In this document: in pieces, positions 12,748-22,537 of the stretch
How positions within the stretch are numbered: the first letter of the stretch is position 1
How the letters are laid out: each line of letters starts with the position of its first letter
DNA from: Crotalaria pallida
Lineage: Eukaryota > Streptophyta > Magnoliopsida > Fabales > Fabaceae
Length of the DNA: 64,000 bases
Assembly (NCBI GenBank): GCA_037953625.1
Contig: CM075653.1
Span: 6,448,001-6,512,000 of the forward strand
Reading direction: 5' to 3'
Position numbers and translations under genes: made by a program
Notes under the pieces: generated by a model
The model's input: only the letters and a program-made list of their open reading frames with translations
The model's database searches: none
What the model was told of the DNA's origin: nothing

Positions 12748-13036
12748 GGATCATCGGCAAGTGTACCGGGTCAGCAAGTAATATAGTCAGTAAGATCGGT
12801 TATCGTCCCACAGGGATTGCAAATTGTTTAATTAGTTTTCACCAAAAATTAGTTAAAAGCGAAATCTAAAGGTTTCTAATTAATTAATTAAGATTGAGTT
12901 GAAATAAAATAAAAACAGAAATTAAATAAAAGTTGTGAGCAATTTAAAAAAAACTAGTTAGGAACATGGTTTCATTGTATGCGTTGTTTGTTAATCATTA
13001 ATTTTTTTTCCCTAAATCAAGAACAAATTCCTAAGG
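12748..13036 (+). repeat. R1 repeat, left part (split by the Tat element)
   Basis: It starts GGATCATCGGCAAGTG and runs parallel to about 1957-2195 (CACAGGGATTGCAAATTG, AATTAATTAATTAAGATTGAG, GGTTTCATTGTA). The last five bases, TAAGG (13032-13036), are the target-site duplication of the inserted LTR element. The repeat resumes at 20976. Confidence 0.7.
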
Positions 13037-13453
13037 TGTGGTGGACTCGGCCTAGCCGAGGTCCTCAGAACCCTTGCCCAAGGCCTCACGACCCTACAAG
13101 AAGCCCTCTGTGTGCTGGGCCGAGCTCAAGGCTCAACGGCCGAACAGATACCAGATACGGGCCGACCTCATACTCCCACCCAGGTCCAACTTCCCTGTCC
13201 GACACCTCCCAGAGTCTGACACCTCCCAGAGTCCGACACCAAGGACAAGATGACGTATCTCACCTTATCCACAAGGACAGCTCATCACCTTATCCACAAG
13301 GACAACTCATCCACTCATAGCTCAGTACAGGCTGGCCCTACTTGGGCCTAAAGCAAGCCCATTAGGGCAACCAACTCCCCCCTATAAGTAGCTCCGTACT
13401 ACATGGGGCTCAGGTACGTCCTCTAACCCTAATTGTCACCCTCACACACCAGT
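13037..13453 (+). repeat. 5' LTR of the Tat element, 3'-truncated
   Basis: It is identical in layout to 20422-20838 over 417 bp and then stops at ACACACCAGT. The last 137 bp of the LTR, the primer binding site and the usual leader are missing. Sequence coding for the gag N-terminal region follows directly. It contains CCTATAAGTAG (about 13381), a plausible TATA-type promoter. Confidence 0.85.
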
Positions 13454-13637
13454 TGTTCAAGCTCCAGCCCAAAATGAACTTCCCCCTTCCCCACCTCCTC
13501 CACCAACACAACCCCCATCGACCCCGCAAACCTTTGCAACACCACATACAACCATTACACAACTTACACCACCCCTTGACCACCAACAACAAGATTCGGA
13601 TGATTCCCACCCTAGGCACCCCTTTACACCAGCCGTC

Positions 13638-15197
13638 ATGGTTTACGAACCACCACCTGGGTACCTCGGACCCAGTAACATCCCCAGATACAATGGCCTC
13701 ACAAACCCTCAGGATCATGTCCTTTCTTATGAAGGAGCTGTGAACTTCCATGGTGGAGGAGATCGGCTCAAGTGCCGAGCTTTCTCTATGACCCTCCAGG
13801 CCCCGGTCCTCCGATGGTACTCAACATTACCCAAGAATTCTGTCAACAACTGGGCAGAAATGAAGCGAGTCTTTCTCAACAGGTACACTGCTAGTTGTGT
13901 GCAACCCAGATCGGACCACACGCTAGCAACAGTGACGCAAAAACCAGAGGAATCTTTGCGTGCTTACCTGCACAGGTTTCACAGCGAATCCAGCTCAGTC
14001 CCTAATCTATTTCCCGAGGTGACTGACCTCCTCCTAACTCAAGGCCTGGCCGAGGGAGGATTCAAAGACTCATTGATTGGGAAGCCGCCGAGAGATATGG
14101 CCGAGCTGAGGCAGAGATCTAACAAATACATCAACCTTGAAGAATTATACAAAGGACAGTCAATTAGGATGGAAAACGCTCAAGCCGCCTCGCAGAACAC
14201 CCTCCCCCGAGGTCGTCCTCGCGGTAACAGGGATGATAGAGGAGGAAGAGCGGACCAAGGAGACCGAGGTCGCCCTCACGTCGGCCAGCAAGAGGACCGC
14301 CGACGTCCGTACATCACTATGTATGATTCTTACACCCCCCTGACGGTTCCAAGGTCTCAAGTCTGGAGAGAGACCATGCAAACCGAACTCAGGAGTGTAC
14401 CTCGGCCTCCTTTCCTCATAAACCAAAGTAATATCAGGGACAGGACTAAATACTGCAGCTTCCACGACAGGTATGGTCACCATACCGATCAGTGCACCTG
14501 GCTTCGAGACGTCATCGAAGACATGGTGAGGAGGGGCAAGCTGCAACAGTATGTGCGGGAAGCGGTGGAGAGAAGAGGCCGAAGAAGGTCTCGCAGCCCA
14601 GACAATGACAAAGGAAAGGCCAAAGCTGATCCCTCTCCGGAAAAGAAGGAAGAAGAACCACAACGAGTAAACATGGTCGTGGTTCAAGATCTGGACAAGT
14701 CACCAGAAAACTTCCGAGTAGAAACCATCTCGGGAGGTTTTGCCGGTGGCGGAGAAAAGAGGGCAGAAAGGAAGAGGTACGTCAATCAGGTCTTGGCTGT
14801 TCACCACAAACCCGCCTATAAAAAACCATCTCGAAACATCCCCATCATTTTTTCTGACCAAGATATGGAAGACGTCATCCCGGATCACAATGATCCTATG
14901 GTGATCACGGAGTTGATCGGCAATTTCGAAGTCGCCCGAGTTTTCATCGATCAAGGAAGCTCGGTCGACATTCTCTTTCTTCATACATTTCAAGCATTGA
15001 AGCTGAGGTCAGCCGACCTCGTGCAATTTGAAGGCAATCTCATCAGCTTCACAGGGGAGGCAATTCGCCCCCTGGGAGCCATCCATCTCCCGGTAACCTT
15101 AGGCAACCAGCCTTCGGCCCGAACGGAGATCATCAAATTTTTAGTTGTTGACTCTGAATCCCCGTACAACGTGATACTAGGGCGAACCTGCCTATAG
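13638..15197 (+). CDS. Gag plus aspartic protease of the Tat element
   Basis: A 519-codon ORF. Residues about 1-170 match the retrotransposon Gag domain (PGYLGPSNIPRYNGLTNPQDH, CRAFSMTLQAPVLRWYSTLP, then LRAYLHRF). The middle is Arg/Gly-rich and probably binds RNA, with a CSFHDRYGHHTDQC zinc-knuckle-like motif. Residues about 385-519 are the retropepsin-like protease (VFIDQGSSVDILF), ending YNVILGRTCL. The catalytic motif reads D-Q-G-S, where D-T/S-G-S or D-G-G-S is usual. A TAG at 15195 interrupts the frame, which then continues in phase to 15686. Upstream in-frame coding before 13638 is likely but cut by the 5' deletion. In an active element Gag would form the particle and the protease would cleave the polyprotein. 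Confidence 0.85.
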   Translation: MVYEPPPGYLGPSNIPRYNGLTNPQDHVLSYEGAVNFHGGGDRLKCRAFSMTLQAPVLRWYSTLPKNSVNNWAEMKRVFLNRYTASCVQPRSDHTLATVTQKPEESLRAYLHRFHSESSSVPNLFPEVTDLLLTQGLAEGGFKDSLIGKPPRDMAELRQRSNKYINLEELYKGQSIRMENAQAASQNTLPRGRPRGNRDDRGGRADQGDRGRPHVGQQEDRRRPYITMYDSYTPLTVPRSQVWRETMQTELRSVPRPPFLINQSNIRDRTKYCSFHDRYGHHTDQCTWLRDVIEDMVRRGKLQQYVREAVERRGRRRSRSPDNDKGKAKADPSPEKKEEEPQRVNMVVVQDLDKSPENFRVETISGGFAGGGEKRAERKRYVNQVLAVHHKPAYKKPSRNIPIIFSDQDMEDVIPDHNDPMVITELIGNFEVARVFIDQGSSVDILFLHTFQALKLRSADLVQFEGNLISFTGEAIRPLGAIHLPVTLGNQPSARTEIIKFLVVDSESPYNVILGRTCL

Positions 15198-15686
15198 GCT
15201 TTTGGGGCAGTGGTTTCAACGGTTCACTTGGCGATGAAATTCGTCGGTTCTGACGACAAGGTCGTCACAGTCAAAGCTGACCAAGTGAGAGCCTGGCTCT
15301 GCTATAATGCAAGCCTACGGGAAGTAAAAAAGAAGCAGAAAGAGCTCATCGATCAGACATTGGCCAAAGGAAGAGTTCTATTGGCTGATGTTCAGGTCGG
15401 ACAAGATATTTTCAGGTCCTCCCCTCGAGGGGGATGGTCAATAATCCTCCTCGATCCCTCCAGCCCTGGCAAGGCTGTCAAAGTAGGTACCAACATCCCC
15501 CAAGAAATCCAAGGTGCAATTAAGGAAAATCTCTCTCCAATTCCAGTTCTCTCCAGCCCTCCGCAAGGGGAGAACCTTTCCATTTATTTAACTATCGGTG
15601 ATCCCGCCCTCGGCTTGGTTTTGTCCCGAGGTGAGGGCCAAAGCAAATACCCCATCCACTCTTTGAGCCGAGGTCCCGAGCTCTAG
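15198..15686 (+). pseudogene. Protease tail fused to RT/RNase H scraps (deleted pol)
   Basis: It stays in frame with gag-protease past the TAG. AFGAVVSTVHLAMKF continues the post-protease linker of Tat elements, and GKAVKVGTNIPQEIQ is the segment before RT. The reading then jumps to ENLSIYLTIGDPALGLVLSR and YPIHSLSR, which resemble the RT-RNase H connection (LYLAVS..AVSAVLVREE). The catalytic RT palm with its DD motif is therefore missing. The junction lies near 15535-15570. It cannot encode a working polymerase. Confidence 0.65.
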
Positions 15687-15695
15687 TGTTTCAAG

Positions 15696-16195
15696 ATGAA
15701 AAACATTGCATTTTGTAAAGCTGCCAACAATTTCCAAGTATCGGCCGAGAACCGCGGCATCCCTCATCGGTCCCTATCGGTCGCGCTCTACCCGACCTAT
15801 GCTGTCATCTCCTTCGAACGAGGGTTTCAGACCTTCCGAAGGAGGGATAGTCCCGAGGTCGAGAGTAAGAATCCGATACCGGCCGAGGAGGTCCGAGAAG
15901 CCACCTCTGTCCAGAAGAAGATAGCGAAAGAAAGGCTAGCCAACCAAGACAGCAAAACTGTACTCGGAGACCTCGTGCTCCGAAGAGCAGATATTGGTCT
16001 GGGGATTTGAAGGGAAGTAAAATGTGCTCGGAATCAAGAAAGCTCCAACAGAGGCGTTTCAAAAACATACTCTGGGGCACACAAGCTAGAAATTCTGGAA
16101 GGAACCGAGCTCAGGAATTCCCGAAAACGTCGCAAAACCGAGAACCTACTTCAGTTAGGTTTACCTCGGAAATCATCAGCAACACCACCAGCTAA
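15696..16195 (+). pseudogene. Integrase C-terminal remnant of the Tat element
   Basis: The same frame as gag continues. GDLVLRRADIGLG (about 15967-16007) matches the GDLVLRR motif near the end of plant gypsy integrases, preceded by a basic stretch (VQKKIAKERLANQ). A stop at 16008 and further decay follow (KTENLLQLGLP). The zinc-binding and DDE catalytic parts of integrase are not present. Confidence 0.55.
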
Positions 16196-17096
16196 AGTTT
16201 AGGTTTAATTTTAAAACTCTGTTCATGTTTTTTCATTCCCATTGTGATATATTCACTTCTTCAAAAGGAAATGTACTCATGTCAACGATTAATGAAAAGT
16301 ACAAACTTGCTCATACTCAAGTGCCACAGTTTTATATACGTATGTACTAGCTTCTCATTTAGCACTAGCCACCTAAATGTTGCATGGCGCTATGCACAGC
16401 CAACGTCTCCTAGATAAGATCGGCTCATATGCACAGTGTACAAGGGACACCCGGTAAAGTACAGCTTGCTGTGAAATGTTCTCACATAACTTCACTCAGC
16501 AACCTCTTTTAAATCGGGGACGAGGACACCCACCTCGGCTAAGGTGGATGAATCCAAGATCCCTACCGTATGCCCTTATATACAGTACCTTTTTTCAGAG
16601 GAAAACTTATAAGATCACTGCACTTACTGAGTCGTCCGAGCTTAACATAATTAAGTTTTAAATCCGATCAAATCCGAATACAACAAGTCAAAAAGGACTT
16701 GTATTCTCAAAAACATTTTTACTTGGTTATTTAAACAAAACACAACAAGTCTCAAAGACTTACGTTTTTTCACAGCGTAAATTCACTTGATAATCCGACA
16801 TCGAATCAAGCTCAGATCCGAGGTATCCTTCGCAAACATGCAACGAGTTTATTAAATAAAACTCGCATTTGTGCGACAAGTCAAAGAAAGAACTTGCACA
16901 AAAGTGACCTCGGACACCATGAGTATGCAACAAGTTAAACAGAGGATAGCTTGCATTCCTGAAGACGAGTGCGGATCTGAGGTCCAAAGAATAAACGTGC
17001 AACGAGTTAAATAAACTCGCATTCGTGCAACAAGTTAGAGAAAAAACTTGCATAAAAATGACCTCGGACTCTATACATATGCAACAAGTTTAAGTT

Positions 17097-19414
17097 TTAT
17101 GCTGCTTCATCTTCAATATCGGAAATGACAACCGAGCTCGGGTCGAACTCTTCATCCGGTTTTTCCACCAGGGGGTTGGGAAGGTTCTCCTCAGGTTGAT
17201 TGAGGTCAACCTCGGCCCCATCCTTATCATAATCAACCATCTTCCCATCCTCCACCCCGAACCCGGCGGAAGCGCCAACAACCCGAATTCGGAGCCCTTG
17301 GTTCAAGTGGAGAATCTGCTCTACGGCTGCAGCAAAAATTTTGCTCCCCGCCCTCTCGAAATTGAAGTCTGCCTCAGATGCTGCTATCTTATGCTTAAGA
17401 GATTAAGTAGCTCTTCTTTTCAGTAGGGTCCTCACCTTCTCCACCTCGGCCAGGCCTTCCTGCCGACCAGCCTCCTTGGCATCTGCCTTTGCTTGAACCA
17501 GGGCCTCCTCTTGATTCTTCAGAAGCTCTCCCATCTTCTGGCGGTGCCTCTCTTCCAGTTCGGCCAGCTTCTGTTCAGCAGAATTCTTGCTGTTCTTCAG
17601 CTCCTCCACCTCGGCCATCATATCAGATCGAGCCTTCTTTTTGGCTGGTGACACACCTTCGGCCACATCGTCTGCGACCTCGGCCAACACATTAAACATC
17701 GTGGTCGACCTCTTCAATTGACAGGCCATCTCCTCGGCCATTCTTTTCCATTCAGCTCCCGACATTTTAATCAAGGCTTCTTTGACCGAGGGCTTGGCCA
17801 TTGTGGTCGTCGGCCTGGGGAGTATATCAGTTCCCTTCCACGGGCCTGCCGACGATGGTGGGGTACCTACAGCAGTCACCAATTCGGTACTGGGAGTCGG
17901 AGATTGAGGAGGAGGAGCGGCAATAATCACTGCGGGCGGAGTTGGATGAAGAGGAGCCGAGTCGTTTGAGGCCGTATCAGTGGAGACCTCGGCGGACATG
18001 GCTTCATTGGAGGAGACCTCGGGCTTTTTCCTCTTGCGAGCCTCCAGTGCTGCTCTCAGCGCTCTGGACGACATATCCGACCAATGTTTTTCTGCAACCC
18101 AAAAGATAAAGAAAGGTAAGTAAGAAAGTTGAAAGAAAATGTACAAGTGTAAGGGTAAAAGTAACTACCGATTCTGGTCAAGACTTCGTTGTCAGGACAC
18201 TTCATAAAAACTCCTATGTCAAGCTGGAATTTCCGAGCTCGATATTCGGTTTGGAAATGATGGGCCGTCACGGCCTCATCAGCATCAAGGGTTACGCCCG
18301 ACCACCTCTGCGGCGTGCTGACATGGCGATTGAAGAACTCCGGGGTCCACTCTAAAGGGAACCTCGGACCCGTCTCGGCTCGAAACCAAGGTAGCCCTGT
18401 TCCAACGTACTTGTACTTGAAAAACTTGGGTTTGAAATGCTTCCAAGATTCCGAGAACATGCCGAATAACCCACAGTGAGCTCGGGCCTTAGCCGATACC
18501 CAAAGGCGACCAGTGACCCCGTCCTTATTGCTGACGAACGGGTTGTACATCCATAAAAATAGCCGAACAGTGCATACCAAATTCCTGGCTCCGCAGTACC
18601 TTTGGAATGCTCGGAGAAACGACCAAGTATTGGGGTGAAGTTGGGAAGGAGCCAGCCCGAGCTCGTTTAAGACCCTCATTTCCAGATCGGTGAACGGGAG
18701 GGTCACGCCGAGATTGTGAATCAGGTCGGCATAAAAGAAGAAGGAATTATTATCAGTTCGGCTGCATATCCTGTCATTTCCCGAACAGGGGAGTACTTCG
18801 TAAGAGGTCCCGGTGGCGTCCCCTGGGCAAGGCAGCACGGCTCTCCTCACCTCGGCAAGCTTGTCCTCGGAGCAAAAGCTGGACTGGACTCCTTTGGGCT
18901 CCATGCCGACCCACTCGTATTGATCGGCATCGAAAGGCGCAGGATAGAGCTCAGGTCGATTGACGCACTTCCTGGGCGGCATGGTACCTGTGGAAGAACA
19001 GGGGAGCTCGGTGTTAGTCTTACGGGTTACAAAAAATAACCCCCCAGAGAACCCCCTCGAAGTTGTTCCGAGGGGCGAGCATCTCCCCTCTACCACAGGT
19101 ACCCCCCGTTCGTACATCCCCTCTTGCTTCATCCTCTCGAAGTCGGCACGCTCCCTACCGTCAACAAACTCGGCCCAGGCGTACTGCCGTACCCACTCCC
19201 TCTTCTCCTCCCAATCCCGAGGATAGATTACCTCAACGGGATCAACCTCTAGAACCCGTCTCTCATATTTCTGCCTATATTCCCTTTGGCGACGGAGCGC
19301 CTCGTCTGCTTCCGTGGAGGAACAGGACGAGGAGGAAGAGCCGTCCTCTTCCTCACTACTGCTAGATGATAGGGAGACTACCCCAGCCCATTTCCTAAAC
19401 CATTCCCTACTCAT
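17097..19414 (-). pseudogene. Antisense ORF of the Tat element: putative gypsy-type transposon (PF04195-like) protein, one stop
   Basis: Minus strand: exon 1 is 19414-18169 and exon 2 is 18091-17097. A 77-bp GT-AG intron (18168-18092) joins them in phase (LTRI, E, KHWSD). The N-terminus is Ser/acidic-rich (SSSSSEEEDG). The middle (LIHNLGVTLPFTDLEMRVLN, HPNTWSFLRAFQ, LFLWMYNPF) resembles the plant domain annotated as putative gypsy type transposon. Exon 2 is Pro-rich and then a long coiled coil (AEVEELKNSKNSAEQKLAEL). A single in-frame TAA at 17403-17405 splits off the last approximately 100 codons, which remain open to 17097. The function of these antisense proteins is unknown. The frame is otherwise intact, so loss may be recent, or readthrough or an alternative end may occur. 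Confidence 0.7.
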
Positions 19415-19786
19415 ACTGAACCCAATCTACTCCTTTGGTTTTCTGAAAAATAAAGACAAAAACAAGTATCAAAAACCCTCCAAAAAACCCAGAAATACCA
19501 GAAACTCCCAATATCAATCCCCAAGATCACAAACCCAAAAAACCAGAAAAAACACCCCATAAACAAAAAGTATCAACCCTCCTCATGCACACCACAAAAC
19601 AAAACAGAAACAGGAAACCCAAAAGTTCTTAATCCCTCCCTCGAAGGCCAATACAGAGAACCAAAAGCTGAAGAAAAGAAGAAAATAATGTAAAGAGGAG
19701 CAAGAAATTGTACCTGGAGAGGATAATGTGAAGAAGAATAAAACTTGCAAGATCAGACGACTCCTGGAGAGAAGAGGGAGAAGAGG

Positions 19787-19958
19787 TTGCAGGAATGGAG
19801 GTACCGATTTGGTTTTGGGAGAGAAGAGGTTGCAGGAATGGAGGTACCGATTTGGTCTTGGGAGAGAAGGAGTTGCAGTAATGGAGGTATGGATTTGGTT
19901 TTGGGAGAGAAGGAGTTGCAGTAATGGAGGTACGGATTTGGTTTTGGGAGAGAAGGAG
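19787..19958. repeat. Tandem array, four copies of a 43-bp unit
   Basis: Copies start at 19787, 19830, 19873 and 19916 with TTGCAG(G/T)AATGGAGGTA and end GGGAGAGAAG(A/G)(G/A)G. A partial fifth copy begins at 19959. The array lies between the antisense ORF and the 3' LTR, about 370 bp upstream of the antisense start codon. It may contribute to a promoter or be neutral slippage. Confidence 0.92.
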
Positions 19959-20410
19959 TTACAGCGAAGGAAAAACGAGTGGGAGAGGAAGAAAAGGATA
20001 CTGGGTGCAGGAAAAAAAACGAGATTCGTGAGAGAGAGAGGAACAGTTTTGGCAGTTTTGAGTCAAAGAAGGAGAAGGGAAACCGTTTTCCCCCCACTTT
20101 CGAAATATGGGCCTGACCCAAGAGGCCTAACCCAGCGTGCAGCCGCACATACCGGGACACGTGGCGCATAACAGCTGGAATCACGAACCTCGAGCAACAT
20201 CGCAGTAATGGCGACGCTTCGTTAGGTGGAATCTCTGACACGTGTCAGATGCGAGAATGCAAGCGTCACTTTGGAGCAGGCGAAAGGACAGCTCTCAGAC
20301 CTGCTCCATCATAATGAAAAGACGTCAGAGACAGCTGGATCCAACTCTTGGCAGCTCATCGTCCGAACTCCCTAGAACCTCGGAACAAGGCTCAGATAGC
20401 CTTGACCGAG

Positions 20411-20421
20411 CTGGGGGCTTA
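20411..20421 (+). promoter_or_regulatory. Probable polypurine tract of the Tat element
   Basis: CTGGGGGCTTA sits directly before the 3' LTR start (TGTGGTGG at 20422), the expected place for plus-strand priming. Confidence 0.55.
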
Positions 20422-20975
20422 TGTGGTGGACTCGGCCTAGCCGAGGTCCTCAGAACCCTTGTCCAAGGCCTCACGGCCCTACAAGAAGCCCTCTGTGTGC
20501 TGGGCCGAGCTCAAGGCTCAACGGTCGAACAGATACCAGATACGGGCCGACCTCATACTCCCACCCAGGTCCGACTTCCCTGTCCGGCACCTCCCAGAGT
20601 CCGACACCTCCCAGAGTCCGACACCAAGGACAAGATGACGTATCTCACCTTATCCACAAGGACAGCTCATCACCTTATCCACAAGGACAGCTCATCCACT
20701 CATAGCTCAGTACAGGCTGGCCCTACTTGGGCCTAAAGCAAGCCCATTAGGGCAACCAACTCCCCCCTATAAGTAGCTCCGTACTACATGGGGCTCAGGT
20801 ACGTCCTCTAACCCTAATTGTCACCCTCACACACCAGTGATTAGGGTTACTCCTTGGCTTTCTCCTTAGCCACTTGAGGACTCCCACCAAACATCACACA
20901 GAAACCCTAGACAGAGGCTCCTTTGAAGGTCTTCTTCCCTAACCCTTGGAGGACCTCATCGTCTAGGACATCACA
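20422..20975 (+). repeat. 3' LTR of the Tat element (full length, 554 bp)
   Basis: It begins TGTGGTGGACTCGG and ends GGACATCACA, followed by the TSD TAAGG. Its first 417 bp match the 5' LTR. The final 137 bp, missing from the 5' LTR, are also present in reverse in the solo LTR at 28680-29216. ORFs read through it (20242-20736, 20421-20705) are not genes. Confidence 0.92.
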
Positions 20976-22000
20976 TAAGGTAGTAATTACTATATCCCTC
21001 TTGTGCAATTACTGTTTATTATTCAATTTGATAAGCTTTAATCCATTAAGTGATTAAACCATTGAATAACCTGGAATTTATGAAAAGTTATATAATTACC
21101 CAAAAGTATTCCTACGAGTTGAATAACTATATTGTTTGATTAAAGGCCAATTCTAATTCATAATCTCCCAATTGAAGAATTAGAGATCCAAAACATAGAT
21201 TAACTACTTCCATGCATAACAGTGAAAATACAATCAAACACTTATTTAGAAACGGAAAAACATCAATTCATTAAATCAATAAACTAATCCATACAAATCC
21301 ACCAATTCCTAACACGAGGATTTTAGATACACATTGAGAAAATAAGAACAGAAACAATAGAAGAGTAATCCATAATCATAGACAATTAGGATTACCGTGA
21401 AGAGATCTTCAATCTTTCAATCTTCGATCTTCGATCTTCTTCTCCTCTAAAGCTCTCTAAAATCATGTAATCTCCCTCTCTAAAAAGCTGCCTAACCTAA
21501 TTCTAAAACTAATATAAATAGAAGATTACAAAACCTAAACAAATCCCTCAAAAACGTATCAAAAATTGGCCCAACTGGGCCTGGTTGACGTCTGCGCGCC
21601 TGGGTGCGCCAGGCCTGATTACTGGTGGGCAACGCGGTGCGCGCCCCAGCCTGAGCACCCGGGCATGTGACACCTGGTCTGACTCCGTTTCGCTCCGTTC
21701 TTGCACCATTTTCAAGGTCCTTTCGTCCTCTTTCCAGTTTCATAATTATTTTCTTCAATTAAGCTCCAAAAGTACCTGAAACATACCCAAAACGGATCAA
21801 AACGTTCAAGGTATTCTAAACTAATAACAAAATCCTAAAACTAATAAAAACATCCTAAATATACAAGAGAAACAAGTCAAATCCATAGTAAAAGGAAGTC
21901 TAAATCATGCTCAAAACATCATATATTAGACCCAAATCACTCCTCCAAATTTAATTAGCATTTTGCATGTCCCAGACAAAAGTAAAATAAACCTTAGTGA
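20976..22000 (+). repeat. R1 repeat, right part, with GC-rich block
   Basis: TAAGGTAGTAATTACT restores the R1 sequence seen uninterrupted at about 2178. The match to the right arm of the foldback runs to about 21390. After that comes a leader-like region with a GC-rich block (about 21580-21680, GCGCGCCTGGGTGCGCC) resembling the one in 1-1236. No ORF is credible. The right boundary is not visible and is placed near the start of the copia LTR remnant. Confidence 0.55.
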
Positions 22001-22004
22001 AGAA

Positions 22005-22537
22005 ATCTCTCTAGTGGAAGAGGGGACTGGATGTAGCTCCGGTGGTTGAGAATGAACCAGTATAAAAGCTTTGTGCAATATCTCTTTTCCTTATTTCTTT
22101 TAGTTTCTGCATTTTCATATTGTTCTTGATTGAAAACCTAGAGAAGATTTATTTTCATATAATTGAATGAATTAGGTTTTAATAGTTCAAATTGATTTGG
22201 GGAAAACCTTTTTCATAATCTAGGTAATCATTAACAATCTTTGTGTTAATTAATTCTACGCTATCTCTGATCATACATGATATTTGATTGATTTTCGTTT
22301 TCGATTGAAAAGCGATTTTCTCTGTTCTACAGTGATTAATCTATTAATTGAGGAGCTAATCGATTAACCTTGTGTATGCTCTCAGGTGTTAATCGATTAA
22401 CCCTTTGCCTAATCAATTAAGAGCTGTTGTTTTTGTGAAAATCATTTGTTTTAATCGTTTCGATTTGTTTTGTGCGAAAATCTTTCAAGGTTTCTTTAAC
22501 ACCTATTCAACCCTCCTTCTAGGTGTTCTCCTAGTGT
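22005..22537 (+). mobile_element. Copia (SIRE/Maximus-like) LTR remnant
   Basis: Non-coding. Features typical of legume Maximus-type LTR 3' halves are GTATAAAAGC (about 22061), repeats of TAATCGATTAA (about 22356 and 22387), and the terminal stretch TTTAACACCTATTCAACCCTCCTTCTAGGTGT near 22497. No partner LTR or TSD was found. Assignment rests on remembered family features. Confidence 0.45.

Larger units (their letters stand above)
13037..20975 (+). mobile_element. Tat-lineage Ty3/gypsy LTR retrotransposon, internally deleted
   Basis: This is a complete insertion with TSD TAAGG (13032-13036 and 20976-20980). The LTR ends are TGTGGTGG and ACATCACA. Order: truncated 5' LTR, gag, protease, a scrap of the RT region, a scrap of the integrase C-terminus, an antisense ORF, a 43-bp tandem array, PPT and the full 3' LTR. 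The antisense ORF between pol and the 3' LTR is a known feature of plant Tat/Retand elements. The comparable 417 bp of the two LTRs differ at about 7 positions by eye and have no indels, so the insertion is fairly recent. With most of RT, RNase H and integrase gone it cannot be autonomous. Confidence 0.88.

Noticed and set aside
13979..14703. Minus-strand ORFs opposite gag (for example 175 aa at 14160-14687)
   Set aside because: Shadows of the gag-protease frame; no start context or family resemblance.
20421..20736. ORFs of 94-164 aa in the 3' LTR
   Set aside because: They recur in the 5' LTR and solo LTR with the repeat. Codon content reflects LTR sequence, not protein selection.
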